DNA of 11,400 bases from contig DRPO01000283.1 of the NCBI GenBank assembly GCA_011330835.1, forward strand, positions 1 through 11,400, in the 5' to 3' direction. The notes under the pieces were generated by a model. It did not search any database. It worked only from the letters and a program-made list of their open reading frames with translations, and had not been told where the DNA came from. The stretch is from Gammaproteobacteria bacterium. GTDB taxonomy: Bacteria; Pseudomonadota; Gammaproteobacteria; UWMA-0217. A program made the position numbers and the translations under genes. Positions within the stretch are counted from its first letter, which is position 1; each line of letters begins with the position of its first letter. Positions 1-6,684 of this stretch are shown one piece after another.

Positions 1-317
1 AGATCGACGATGACGCTGGCGACTTTCCTTTCCGGGTCGTATTCCATCTTGTCGATGCCCTTGAGGCTGGAGATGGAGCCGATGGCGAACTTGTTGAGGA
101 AGAGGTTGTACGGGAAGACCTTCTTGTAGGTCGGCGTTTCCAGTTCGTAGGCGGCTTTGAAGTCGTGACTGCCGAGCGCTTTCCAGCGCGCTTCGACGCG
201 CGCCTTGAGGGCGTCTGCCCTGGGGGGCGCAACGCCATTGGCGGAGGCGCTTGCGGAGGCGATGACGATGGCCGCGAGTATGGTTGCTTTTTTCCAGTGA
301 TGTCGTTTCGTTTTCAT
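1..317 (-). CDS. Unknown exported protein, partial (3' end outside window)
   Basis: Reading leftwards from an ATG at 317-315 gives 105 residues before the window edge. The N-terminus has a basic stretch (MKTKRHHWKK), a hydrophobic core (ATILAAIVIA) and an Ala/Ser-rich end around residues 20-27, which is a clear Sec signal peptide. The mature part begins with a probable helix (ALKARVEARWKAL) followed by HDFKAAYELETPTYKKVF. That pattern, a helix with an aromatic then a short 'work-load' helix and a Tyr/Phe-rich segment, resembles small secreted NTF2/SnoaL-like proteins, but this is only a resemblance by eye. No catalytic motif is visible. It is transcribed divergently from the CDF transporter. 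I do not recognise the family with certainty and assign no function beyond export to the periplasm or envelope. Confidence 0.7.
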   Translation of the reverse strand, partial: MKTKRHHWKKATILAAIVIASASASANGVAPPRADALKARVEARWKALGSHDFKAAYELETPTYKKVFPYNLFLNKFAIGSISSLKGIDKMEYDPERKVASVIVD

Positions 318-497
318 GACGCGAATTTAATACCAGGCGTCGGGACATCAGTAGCATGCAGTTCACAAAACCGGCCGATTGGGGAGGTCGCTCCGGCGTG
401 AAGCTGCGATCGCGGTCTCACTTTCTTGCCGTCCCTCCCTTTTGCCGATACGCTTTCGCGACGATTTCTTCTGCTTCCGGAGTCCGGTGTCTTTCCA
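318..497. promoter_or_regulatory. Divergent intergenic region with no recognised element
   Basis: This 180-bp gap separates the minus-strand exported protein from the plus-strand CDF gene, so it must hold promoters for both. I see no convincing -35/-10 pair. On the minus strand an extended -10-like TGGTATTAA lies just before the left gene's ATG, but it would leave almost no leader. There is no strong Shine-Dalgarno directly before the CDF ATG at 498. Confidence 0.3.
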
Positions 498-1640
498 ATG
501 AATGGTTCCAATCTGACCCGCGAACGCTACCGGGCGACCCGCAAGGTGACGGTGGTGGGGGCGGTGGTGAATCTGTTGCTGTCGACGGCGCAGTTGATCG
601 GCGGTTTCATCACGCAGTCGCAGGGGTTGATCGCCGACGGGGTGCATACGCTGTCGGATCTGGCGAGCGATTTCGTGGTGCTGATCGCGGCGCGGGAGGC
701 GCACCGGGAGCCGGACGAGGAGCATCCTTACGGGCATGGGCGCATCGAGACGCTGGCGACGAGTATTCTGGGGTTGGCGCTGGTCGCGGTGGCGGGAGCG
801 ATCTTTTTCGATGTGCTGCAGCGGTTGTTCGAGCCTCAGCGCTTGCTGCATCCGCAACCGTTGGCGCTGGCCTATGCGGCGGCGGCGGTGGTGTTCAAGG
901 AGTTGCTGTATCAGTACACCCGGCGGGTGGCGCGGCGGATCCGCTCGAAGATGCTGGAAGCCAATGCCTGGCATCATCGCTCGGATGCGATTTCCTCGCT
1001 GATCGTGATCGTGGGCATCGCGGGCAGCCTGATGGGGATTCCGGCGTTCGATGCGCTGGCGGCGCTGGCGGTGGCGGTGTTCATCGGCCACATCGGGGGG
1101 AAGCTGCTGTGGAACGCGGGGCAGGAGTTGATCGACGCGGCGCTGGATGAGGAGCTGGTGGAGAGGACTCGCGCGGTTATCCAGAATATTCACGGGGTGC
1201 GGGATATGCACATGCTGCGCACGCGCAAGAGCGGCGGCGATGCGTTTGCCGATGTGCATATTCAGGTGTCGCCGAAAATCAGCGTTTCGGAGGGGCACCA
1301 GATCGCGGAGGCGGTGCGCAACGCGGTATTGGATCAGATCGAAGAGATTACCGATCTCACGGTTCACACTGATCCGGAAAACGATTTGCAGGTAAAGCCG
1401 TCCAGCCATCTGCCGCTGCGCGACGTGGTTCGCGAGCAACTGGAAGAGGCCTGGCGGGGGTTGCCGCTCGCGAAGAAGGTATCCAGGATCGATTTGCACT
1501 ACCTGGATGGCGGGCTGCATGTGGAATTGACCTTGCCGCTGTCCGTCGCGGAGCGACGCGAAGATGTCCGGCAACTCAGAGAGAGGACGCTTTCGGCGCC
1601 GGGCATCGAGTTGGTCGATGTGTACTACCGGGACGAATAA
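498..1640 (+). CDS. Cation diffusion facilitator (CDF) divalent metal efflux transporter with extended C-terminus
   Basis: Predicted inner-membrane antiporter of 380 residues that exports Zn2+ or a similar divalent metal in exchange for protons. The start at ATG 498 (MNGSNLTRER) places about 15 residues before the first membrane helix; an upstream ATG at 426 would add an uncharged-poor leader unlike the family. Membrane helices are seen at about 16-38, 43-64, 84-106, 122-139, 164-182 and 184-203. The transport site is H50xxxD54 in helix 2 (within DGVHTLSD) and H159xxxD163 in helix 5 (HHRSD), an HD/HD set often seen in zinc-type members. A cytoplasmic dimerisation domain spans about 220-292. 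Residues about 307-380 form an additional alpha/beta segment not present in the roughly 300-residue E. coli FieF. Substrate is inferred, not proven. Downstream lies the glnA control region. Confidence 0.9.
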   Translation: MNGSNLTRERYRATRKVTVVGAVVNLLLSTAQLIGGFITQSQGLIADGVHTLSDLASDFVVLIAAREAHREPDEEHPYGHGRIETLATSILGLALVAVAGAIFFDVLQRLFEPQRLLHPQPLALAYAAAAVVFKELLYQYTRRVARRIRSKMLEANAWHHRSDAISSLIVIVGIAGSLMGIPAFDALAALAVAVFIGHIGGKLLWNAGQELIDAALDEELVERTRAVIQNIHGVRDMHMLRTRKSGGDAFADVHIQVSPKISVSEGHQIAEAVRNAVLDQIEEITDLTVHTDPENDLQVKPSSHLPLRDVVREQLEEAWRGLPLAKKVSRIDLHYLDGGLHVELTLPLSVAERREDVRQLRERTLSAPGIELVDVYYRDE

Positions 1641-1642
1641 AG

Positions 1643-1663
1643 GCCGCACCAGAGTGGTGCGGC
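1643..1663. promoter_or_regulatory. NtrC-type enhancer site 1 upstream of glnA
   Basis: The inverted repeat GCCGCACC-AGAGT-GGTGCGGC contains an exact match to the NtrC (NRI) dimer site core, GCACC-N5-GGTGC. It starts 3 bp after the CDF stop codon. Its centre (1653) lies about 151 bp upstream of the predicted glnA start of transcription. The same hairpin could help end CDF transcription, but it lacks a T-run. Confidence 0.75.
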
Positions 1664-1676
1664 TATGCAAAGAAAC

Positions 1677-1691
1677 GCACCAGAATGGATC
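1677..1691. promoter_or_regulatory. Probable second, weaker NtrC site
   Basis: GCACC-AGAAT-GGATC matches the left half of the NtrC site fully and the right half in part (GGATC for GGTGC). Its centre at 1684 is 31 bp, close to three helical turns, from site 1. In E. coli the two strong glnA enhancer sites are also about 32 bp apart, which supports the assignment despite the mismatches. Confidence 0.55.
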
Positions 1692-1776
1692 AATCGCGCC
1701 TCGCGAGGCGCTCGCCTCTTCCCCTGATATCCCGTATGTTTTCCCCCAAAATCACCCTTGCAGGACTGCCGTTTTA

Positions 1777-1794
1777 TTGGCATGCTTCGTGCCT
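1777..1794 (+). promoter_or_regulatory. Sigma-54 (RpoN) promoter for glnA
   Basis: TTGGCAT at 1777-1783 fits the -24 box (TTGGCAC) with one mismatch, and GTGC at 1789-1792 fits the -12 box (TTGC) with one mismatch. The invariant GG (1779-1780) and GC (1791-1792) are separated by exactly 10 bp, as sigma-54 requires. Transcription would begin near 1804, giving a leader of about 100 nt to the glnA ATG. The upstream NtrC-type sites make this a coherent NtrC-activated promoter. Confidence 0.7.
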
Positions 1795-1820
1795 TCCGCA
1801 AACTGTGACCAAATTCAAGC

Positions 1821-1850
1821 TGGAGCCGCCGCCGTGCGCGACAGGCTCCA
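1821..1850 (+). other. Hairpin in the glnA leader
   Basis: TGGAGCC (1821-1827) pairs perfectly with GGCTCCA (1844-1850) around a 16-nt GC-rich loop. It lies inside the predicted 5' untranslated region, about 55 nt before the start codon. No T-run follows, so it is not an intrinsic terminator. A role in mRNA stability or in translation is possible but not shown. Confidence 0.35.
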
Positions 1851-1905
1851 CGGCAACCACTCTCGGCGACTACCGCTATAACCTCAAGACAAGTTGGAGA
1901 TAACC

Positions 1906-3315
1906 ATGTCAGCAAGTGACGTTTTGAAAACCATCAAGGACAACGAAGTCAAATACGTTGATCTGCGATTTACCGATACCAAGGGCAAGGAACAGCATGT
2001 CACGATTCCCGCCAGCGTCGTCAACGAAAGCTTTTTCGATGATGGCAAGATGTTCGACGGCTCCTCGATCGCGGGCTGGAAGGGCATCAACGAGTCCGAC
2101 ATGATTCTGATGCCGGACGCGTCCACCGCTGTCATGGACCCCTTCTTCCAGGATTCCACGCTGATTCTGCGCTGCAACATCGTCGAGCCCAGCACCGGTC
2201 AGGGCTATGAGCGCGATCCCCGCTCCGTCGCCATGCGCGCCGAGGAGTACATGAAGTCCACCGGCATCGCCGATGAGGCGTTCTTCGGCCCCGAGCCCGA
2301 ATTCTTTATCTTCGACGATGTTCGCTGGGCCGCCGACATGCAGGGCGCGTTCTACGAGATCGATTCCGACGAGGCCAGCTGGAACTCCGAGAAGGTTTTC
2401 GAAGGCGGCAACATCGGCCACCGGCCCACTGTCAAGGGCGGCTACTTCCCGGTTCCTCCCGTTGACTCCGTCCACGATGTTCGCGCCGCGATGTGCGAGG
2501 TTCTCGGCGAAATGGGCGTCGAGGTCGAAGTGCATCACCACGAGGTGGCGACCGCCGCGCAATGCGAGATCGGCACCAAGTACGATTCGCTGGTGCGCCG
2601 CGCCGACATGAACCAGATCCTCAAGTACGTGGTTCAGAACGTCGCGCACAACTACGGCAAGACCGCGACCTTCATGCCCAAGCCGCTGGTGGGCGACAAC
2701 GGCAACGGCATGCACGTTCACCAGTCGCTGGCCAAGGGCGGCGAGAACATCTTCGCCGGCGACGGCTACGGCGGCCTGAGCGAAACCGCGCTGTACTACA
2801 TCGGCGGCATCATCAAGCACGCCAAGGCGCTGAACGCCTTCACCAACGCCTCGACCAACAGCTACAAGCGGCTGGTTCCCGGCTTCGAAGCTCCCGTCAT
2901 GCTGGCCTACTCGGCGCGCAACCGCTCCGCTTCCATCCGGATTCCCTACGAGTCCAACCCCAAGGCGACCCGCATCGAAGTGCGCTTTCCGGACCCCACG
3001 GCCAACCCTTACCTGGCGTTCTCCGCCATGCTCATGGCCGGCCTGGACGGCATCAAGAACAAGCTGCACCCCGGCGACGCCATGGACAAGGATCTGTACG
3101 ACCTGCCGCCCGAGGAAGAGAAAGCCATCCCGCAGGTGGCCCACTCCCTGGATCAGGCGCTGGCCGCGCTGGACGCCGACCGCGACTTCCTGACCGCCGG
3201 CGATGTCTTCACCAACGACATGATCGATGGCTACATCGACCTGAAGATGGAGGAAGTCACCACCCTGCGCATGTCCACGCACCCGGTCGAGTTCGACATG
3301 TACTACTCGCTCTAA
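1906..3315 (+). CDS. glnA: Glutamine synthetase type I (GlnA), adenylylation-regulated
   Basis: Makes glutamine from glutamate, ammonia and ATP in the cytoplasm; the dodecameric enzyme is the entry point for ammonia at low nitrogen. The true start is ATG 1906 (MSASDVLKTI), with a Shine-Dalgarno GGAGA at 1896-1900; this gives 469 residues, the same length as E. coli GlnA. Active-site signatures are present: FFGPEPEFFIFD (metal-binding Glu pair), MHVHQSLAKGG (His of the ATP/metal site), and NRSASIRIPY (substrate Arg). The KDLYDLPPEE segment near residue 398 carries the tyrosine that GlnE adenylylates, so post-translational control is expected. Transcription is likely driven by the NtrC/sigma-54 elements upstream and ends at a strong terminator. 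It is complete and shows no abnormality. Confidence 0.98.
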   Translation: MSASDVLKTIKDNEVKYVDLRFTDTKGKEQHVTIPASVVNESFFDDGKMFDGSSIAGWKGINESDMILMPDASTAVMDPFFQDSTLILRCNIVEPSTGQGYERDPRSVAMRAEEYMKSTGIADEAFFGPEPEFFIFDDVRWAADMQGAFYEIDSDEASWNSEKVFEGGNIGHRPTVKGGYFPVPPVDSVHDVRAAMCEVLGEMGVEVEVHHHEVATAAQCEIGTKYDSLVRRADMNQILKYVVQNVAHNYGKTATFMPKPLVGDNGNGMHVHQSLAKGGENIFAGDGYGGLSETALYYIGGIIKHAKALNAFTNASTNSYKRLVPGFEAPVMLAYSARNRSASIRIPYESNPKATRIEVRFPDPTANPYLAFSAMLMAGLDGIKNKLHPGDAMDKDLYDLPPEEEKAIPQVAHSLDQALAALDADRDFLTAGDVFTNDMIDGYIDLKMEEVTTLRMSTHPVEFDMYYSL

Positions 3316-3330
3316 GCGATCGGGCATTCG

Positions 3331-3361
3331 AAAAAAGCCTCCCTCTCGGGAGGCTTTTTTT
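3331..3361 (+). terminator. Rho-independent terminator of glnA
   Basis: A 7-bp stem GCCTCCC (3337-3343) / GGGAGGC (3348-3354) with a TCTC loop is followed by seven T residues and preceded by six A residues, which extend the stem. It begins 15 nt after the glnA stop. The A-tract makes it potentially active in both directions. It separates glnA from the DUF4124-ntrBC genes, so those need their own promoter or readthrough. Confidence 0.93.
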
Positions 3362-3464
3362 GGCCGCGAGAAGCATGGAGCGCCGACGCCCCCGCCGGCA
3401 AAAACGCTTGTCGATTTCAATAAAGGACGTCGCTTCCCGGCGCCTGGCTGTTGCGGGCGCACAC

Positions 3465-3490
3465 TGGATCCCGGCGTTCGCCGGGATGAC
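3465..3490. repeat. REP-like palindrome in the glnA-DUF4124 spacer
   Basis: ATCCCGGCG (3468-3476) and CGCCGGGAT (3479-3487) form a perfect 9-bp inverted repeat with a TT loop, within CTGGATCCCGG...GATGACGG. This wording (a TGGATCCCG..CGGGATGACG palindrome, which encodes VIPANAGIQ when read on the minus strand) matches a dispersed intergenic repeat common in many proteobacterial genomes. It lies beyond the terminator, in non-coding DNA. Confidence 0.7.
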
Positions 3491-3571
3491 GGGTTCCAAT
3501 GAATGCGGTTACGCTCCCAATGAATGCTTTTCGAATTGCCCTGGCGCATTCCCATGCGTCACAATAGGCGG

Positions 3572-4102
3572 ATGAAATCTCGCGCCTGCCTTTTTCTGTT
3601 TCCACTGCTGCTTCCGGCGCTCTGTTCGGCTGAAATCTATAAATGGGTCGATTCGGCGGGCGTTACGCATTTTTCCGATCAGCGCCCGGCCAACCAGAAA
3701 GCCGAGAAGCTGGATATCAAGCCTTCCGACATTTCGGTGATGCGAAGCGACGGCGGCGCCACGCAACCGGCGACTCCGAAGCCGAGGGCTGACGCCAAGC
3801 CGCCCTACCAGAGCATCAAGATCACTTCGCCAGGCAACGACCAGGCGGTGCGCGCCAATGATGGCGTGGTCAAGGTGCGGTGCCAGGTGACGCCGGCGCT
3901 GGATACGCGGCATCACCACAAGCTGCGCTTTGTCATCGACGGCAAGCCGCTGGGCAGCGTCGGCACCACCTGCGACCTGACGCTGAACGCGCTGGACCGG
4001 GGAACCCACACGGTGGCGGTGGAGATCATCGACAAGCAGGGCAAGACGCTGCTGCGATCCGCCACCCACAGCTTCCATGTCAAACGGGTTTCCGCGCTGT
4101 AG
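3572..4102 (+). CDS. DUF4124 domain-containing periplasmic protein
   Basis: A 176-residue exported protein of unknown function. It starts with a signal peptide (MKSRACLFLFPLLLPALCSA), probably cleaved before EIYKWVD. The DUF4124 signature follows immediately: EIYKWVDSAGVTHFSDQRP, a short beta-hairpin motif that recurs in secreted gammaproteobacterial proteins. A Pro/Lys linker (about 60-80) leads to a beta-rich C-terminal part that resembles an Ig-like fold, with a cysteine pair (VRCQV and TTCDL) that could form a disulfide in the periplasm. An alternative start at ATG 3554 adds six residues; neither start has a well-spaced Shine-Dalgarno. It lies between glnA and ntrB, an arrangement I recall from other gammaproteobacteria, but there is no evidence of a nitrogen-related role. 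Confidence 0.85.
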   Translation: MKSRACLFLFPLLLPALCSAEIYKWVDSAGVTHFSDQRPANQKAEKLDIKPSDISVMRSDGGATQPATPKPRADAKPPYQSIKITSPGNDQAVRANDGVVKVRCQVTPALDTRHHHKLRFVIDGKPLGSVGTTCDLTLNALDRGTHTVAVEIIDKQGKTLLRSATHSFHVKRVSAL

Positions 4103-4174
4103 CCATTCCTTGTTGGGCTGAGCGATCGCCGGCATGAAAATTGCTTCAATCCCTTCATGGAATTACCGATCGTC

Positions 4175-5272
4175 ATGAGCCACAAAGCGCGAATCACCGC
4201 CAAACCCACCGCTCCCGTCAACGCCAGCTCCCGAAACCTGCTGGACCACCTGGAATCGGCGGTGCTCTGGGTGAGCCCGACGCTGGAACTGCTGTACGTC
4301 AATCCCGCCGCCGAGATGCTGCTGGAACGCAGCCTCAACCGCCTCAAGGGCGAATCCCTGAAGAGCATCTGCCCCGGCAATTCCGAGCTGGTGCAAATGC
4401 TCGAAAAGGCCAGCGACACCGAACTCAGCGTGACCCGCCGCAACTACCGCCTGAAGATCAACTCGAACCAGGCTATCAAGGTCAATCTCACGGTCAATTC
4501 GATCAGCCAGGTCGGCATCGTCGTGGAGATGCAGCGCATCGACCGGGCTCGCGATATCGACAATGAATTCAAGCTGCAAAAGGAGCAGGAGGCGATTCGC
4601 GGCCTGATTCGAGGCCTGGCGCACGAGATCAAGAACCCGTTGGGCGGCATCCGCGGCGCGGCCCAGTTGCTGCAATCCGAGCTGGCCGACCAGCCGGAGC
4701 TGCTGGAATACACCGATGTGCTGATCAAGGAGACCGACCGCCTCAAGAGCCTGATCGACCAGATGTCCGGCCCGCGCCGCCAGCCGCAAAAGCAGCGGGT
4801 GAACATTCACGAAATCTCCGAACGGGTGCGCAAGCTGCTGGCGGCGGAAGCGCCCGACTCCATCCGCATCCGCTTTGTCTATGACCCGAGCGCGCCGGAA
4901 GTCGTCGCCGACAAGGATCAGCTGATCCAGGCGACGCTGAACCTCGCTCGCAACGCCCTGGAATCGCTGGAGGAAACCGGCGGCGATCTGGTCATCAGCA
5001 CCTCGGTGGTGCGCAAGTTCACCATCGGCAACACACTGCATCCGCTGGCGGTTTCCCTGAAGATCGAGGATAACGGCCCCGGCATCCCGGAATCCCTGCA
5101 ACCGCAGATCTTTTTCCCAATGGTGACCGGCAAGGCCACCGGCACCGGCCTCGGGCTGCCCACCTCGCGTAGCCTGGTGGACGCTCAGGGCGGCATCATC
5201 CAGTTCAAGTCCCGCCCCGGCCACACCGAGTTCGAAATTCTCCTGCCAGCGGCGCCGCAAGACCATGAGTAG
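4175..5272 (+). CDS. ntrB: Nitrogen-regulation sensor histidine kinase NtrB (NRII)
   Basis: Soluble cytoplasmic kinase/phosphatase that phosphorylates NtrC under nitrogen limitation and, bound by PII, dephosphorylates it. I chose the ATG at 4175 (MSHKARITAK), giving 365 residues; ATG 4157 would add six residues and is equally open. An N-terminal PAS-like domain (about residues 20-115, with LYVNPAAEMLLE) is followed by a H-box RGLAHEIKNPLGGIRGAAQL, where the His is the autophosphorylation site. The N-box (LNLARNALESLEE), G1 box (DNGPGIPE) and G2 box (GTGLGLP) build the ATP-binding domain, and the end, RPGHTEFEILLP, matches E. coli NtrB. No membrane helix is present, as expected. Its stop codon overlaps the ntrC start by 8 bp, indicating translational coupling. 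Confidence 0.96.
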   Translation: MSHKARITAKPTAPVNASSRNLLDHLESAVLWVSPTLELLYVNPAAEMLLERSLNRLKGESLKSICPGNSELVQMLEKASDTELSVTRRNYRLKINSNQAIKVNLTVNSISQVGIVVEMQRIDRARDIDNEFKLQKEQEAIRGLIRGLAHEIKNPLGGIRGAAQLLQSELADQPELLEYTDVLIKETDRLKSLIDQMSGPRRQPQKQRVNIHEISERVRKLLAAEAPDSIRIRFVYDPSAPEVVADKDQLIQATLNLARNALESLEETGGDLVISTSVVRKFTIGNTLHPLAVSLKIEDNGPGIPESLQPQIFFPMVTGKATGTGLGLPTSRSLVDAQGGIIQFKSRPGHTEFEILLPAAPQDHE

Positions 5273-6668
5273 CAAGAGCGTTTGGATAGTCGATGACGAC
5301 CAGTCCATCCGCTGGGTGCTGGAGAAGGCGCTCGGCAAGGCCCGGCTGAACCCGCGCGCCTTCGAGGACGCGGCATCGGCGCTGGAGGCGCTGGAGAAGG
5401 AGCAACCCGACGCCCTGCTGACCGATATCCGCATGCCCGGCATGAGCGGTCTGGAGCTGCTCGACCGGCTGCAACAGGATCACCCCGGCCTGCCGGTGAT
5501 CGTGATGACCGCGCACTCCGATCTCGACAGCGCGGTCACCTCCTACCAGGGCGGCGCGTTCGAGTACCTGCCCAAGCCGTTCGACATCAACGAGGCCATC
5601 GCGCTGGCCAGACGCGCCTGCGAAACCCGCGCCAGCCTGACGCCGGAAGAAACGATTCTCAACGGCGCGAAGACCCGAATCCTGGGCGAATCTCCGGCCA
5701 TGCAGGAGGTCTTCCGCGCCATCGGGCGGCTCAGCCAGACCCATATCAACGTGCTGATCAACGGCGAATCCGGCACCGGCAAGGAACTGGTCGCCAAGGC
5801 GCTGCATGAACACAGCCCACGACGCGGCGCCCCCTTCATCGCGCTGAACACCGCAGCCATCCCCCGCGATCTGCTGGAATCGGAGCTGTTCGGACACGAA
5901 AAGGGCGCTTTCACCGGCGCCCACTCCCAGCGCATCGGACGCTTCGAGCAGGCCGACGGCGGAACGCTGTTCCTCGACGAGATCGGCGACATGCCGGCGG
6001 AGCTGCAAACCCGCCTGCTGCGGGTGCTGGCGGAAGGCGTGTTCTACCGCGTCGGCGGGCGGCATCCGATCCGCGTCGACACCCGCATCATCGCCGCCAC
6101 CCATCAGAACCTGGAAGAGCGGGTTCTCGAAGGCAAGTTCCGCGAAGACCTGTTCTACCGGCTGAACGTCATCCGCATCCACATCCCCGCCCTGCGGGAA
6201 CGGCGCGAGGACATCCCTCTGCTGGCGCGGCATTTCCTCAAGCAGATCGCCGCCGAACTCAATGAAAAACCCAAGACAATCTCGGAAGAAGCGATGACGC
6301 GACTCAGCCAGGCCCACTGGCCCGGCAACGTCCGGCAACTGGAAAACGCCTGCCGATACTTGATGATCATGGCCGCCGGCAACGAAATCCTGCCCTCCGA
6401 CCTGCCCGCCGAAATCAGCCAGGAACAACTCCAGGGCAGCGCCGGAAGCTGGCAAAAGCAACTGCGCGAACAGGTGCGCCAGAAACTGCTCCGGGGCGAG
6501 GAAGGCGTCTACAAGGATACGCTGCCGGAAGTGGAGACCATCCTCGTCGAAACCGCGCTGGAGCACACCGGCAACAAGCGCCAGGCCGCCGCCCGCCTGC
6601 TCGGGCTCGGTCGCAACACGCTGACCCGCAAGATCAAGGAACTGGGCATCAGCGACGAAGAGGATTGA
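5265..6668 (+). CDS. ntrC: Nitrogen-regulation response regulator NtrC (NRI), sigma-54 activator
   Basis: A 467-residue enhancer-binding activator of sigma-54 promoters. The receiver domain (about 5-118) has acidic D10/D11/D12, phospho-acceptor D54 (TDIRMPG), T82 and K104. The AAA+ domain (about 140-380) shows Walker A GESGTGKE (167-174), the sigma-54 contact loop GAFTGA (214-219) and Walker B GGTLFLDE (232-239). The C-terminal Fis-type helix-turn-helix (about 430-462; NKRQAAARLLGLGRNTL) recognises sites such as those at 1643-1691. The start overlaps the end of ntrB and has no own strong Shine-Dalgarno, so translation is probably coupled. All functional motifs are intact. Its most likely nearby target is the glnA promoter in this same window. 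Confidence 0.98.
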   Translation: MSSKSVWIVDDDQSIRWVLEKALGKARLNPRAFEDAASALEALEKEQPDALLTDIRMPGMSGLELLDRLQQDHPGLPVIVMTAHSDLDSAVTSYQGGAFEYLPKPFDINEAIALARRACETRASLTPEETILNGAKTRILGESPAMQEVFRAIGRLSQTHINVLINGESGTGKELVAKALHEHSPRRGAPFIALNTAAIPRDLLESELFGHEKGAFTGAHSQRIGRFEQADGGTLFLDEIGDMPAELQTRLLRVLAEGVFYRVGGRHPIRVDTRIIAATHQNLEERVLEGKFREDLFYRLNVIRIHIPALRERREDIPLLARHFLKQIAAELNEKPKTISEEAMTRLSQAHWPGNVRQLENACRYLMIMAAGNEILPSDLPAEISQEQLQGSAGSWQKQLREQVRQKLLRGEEGVYKDTLPEVETILVETALEHTGNKRQAAARLLGLGRNTLTRKIKELGISDEED

Positions 6669-6684
6669 AGCGACGAATCAAGCC

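Noticed and set aside
1643..1663. Intrinsic terminator for the CDF gene
   Set aside because: The stem is followed by TATGCAAAG, with no T-run. Its exact GCACC-N5-GGTGC core fits NtrC better; a secondary 3'-end role is left open.
363..1670. Open frame of 435 codons antisense to the CDF gene
   Set aside because: Arg/Gln/His-rich composition without domains; CDF motifs on the plus strand explain the openness.
3495..3528. Repeated CCAATGAATG (3497 and 3519), also seen at the CDF start near 496
   Set aside because: Too short and too few copies for a repeat family; the copy near 496 includes a start codon, so probably chance.
1909..3555. Long open frame antisense to glnA (548 codons, minus strand)
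   Set aside because: It is the mirror of a high-GC gene with strong third-position bias; the translation is low-complexity (repeated Val/Gly/Arg/His) and the opposite strand encodes a textbook GlnA.
4163..6566. Long minus-strand open frames opposite ntrB and ntrC
   Set aside because: Same codon-bias artefact; no start signals or domains, and both plus-strand genes are intact.
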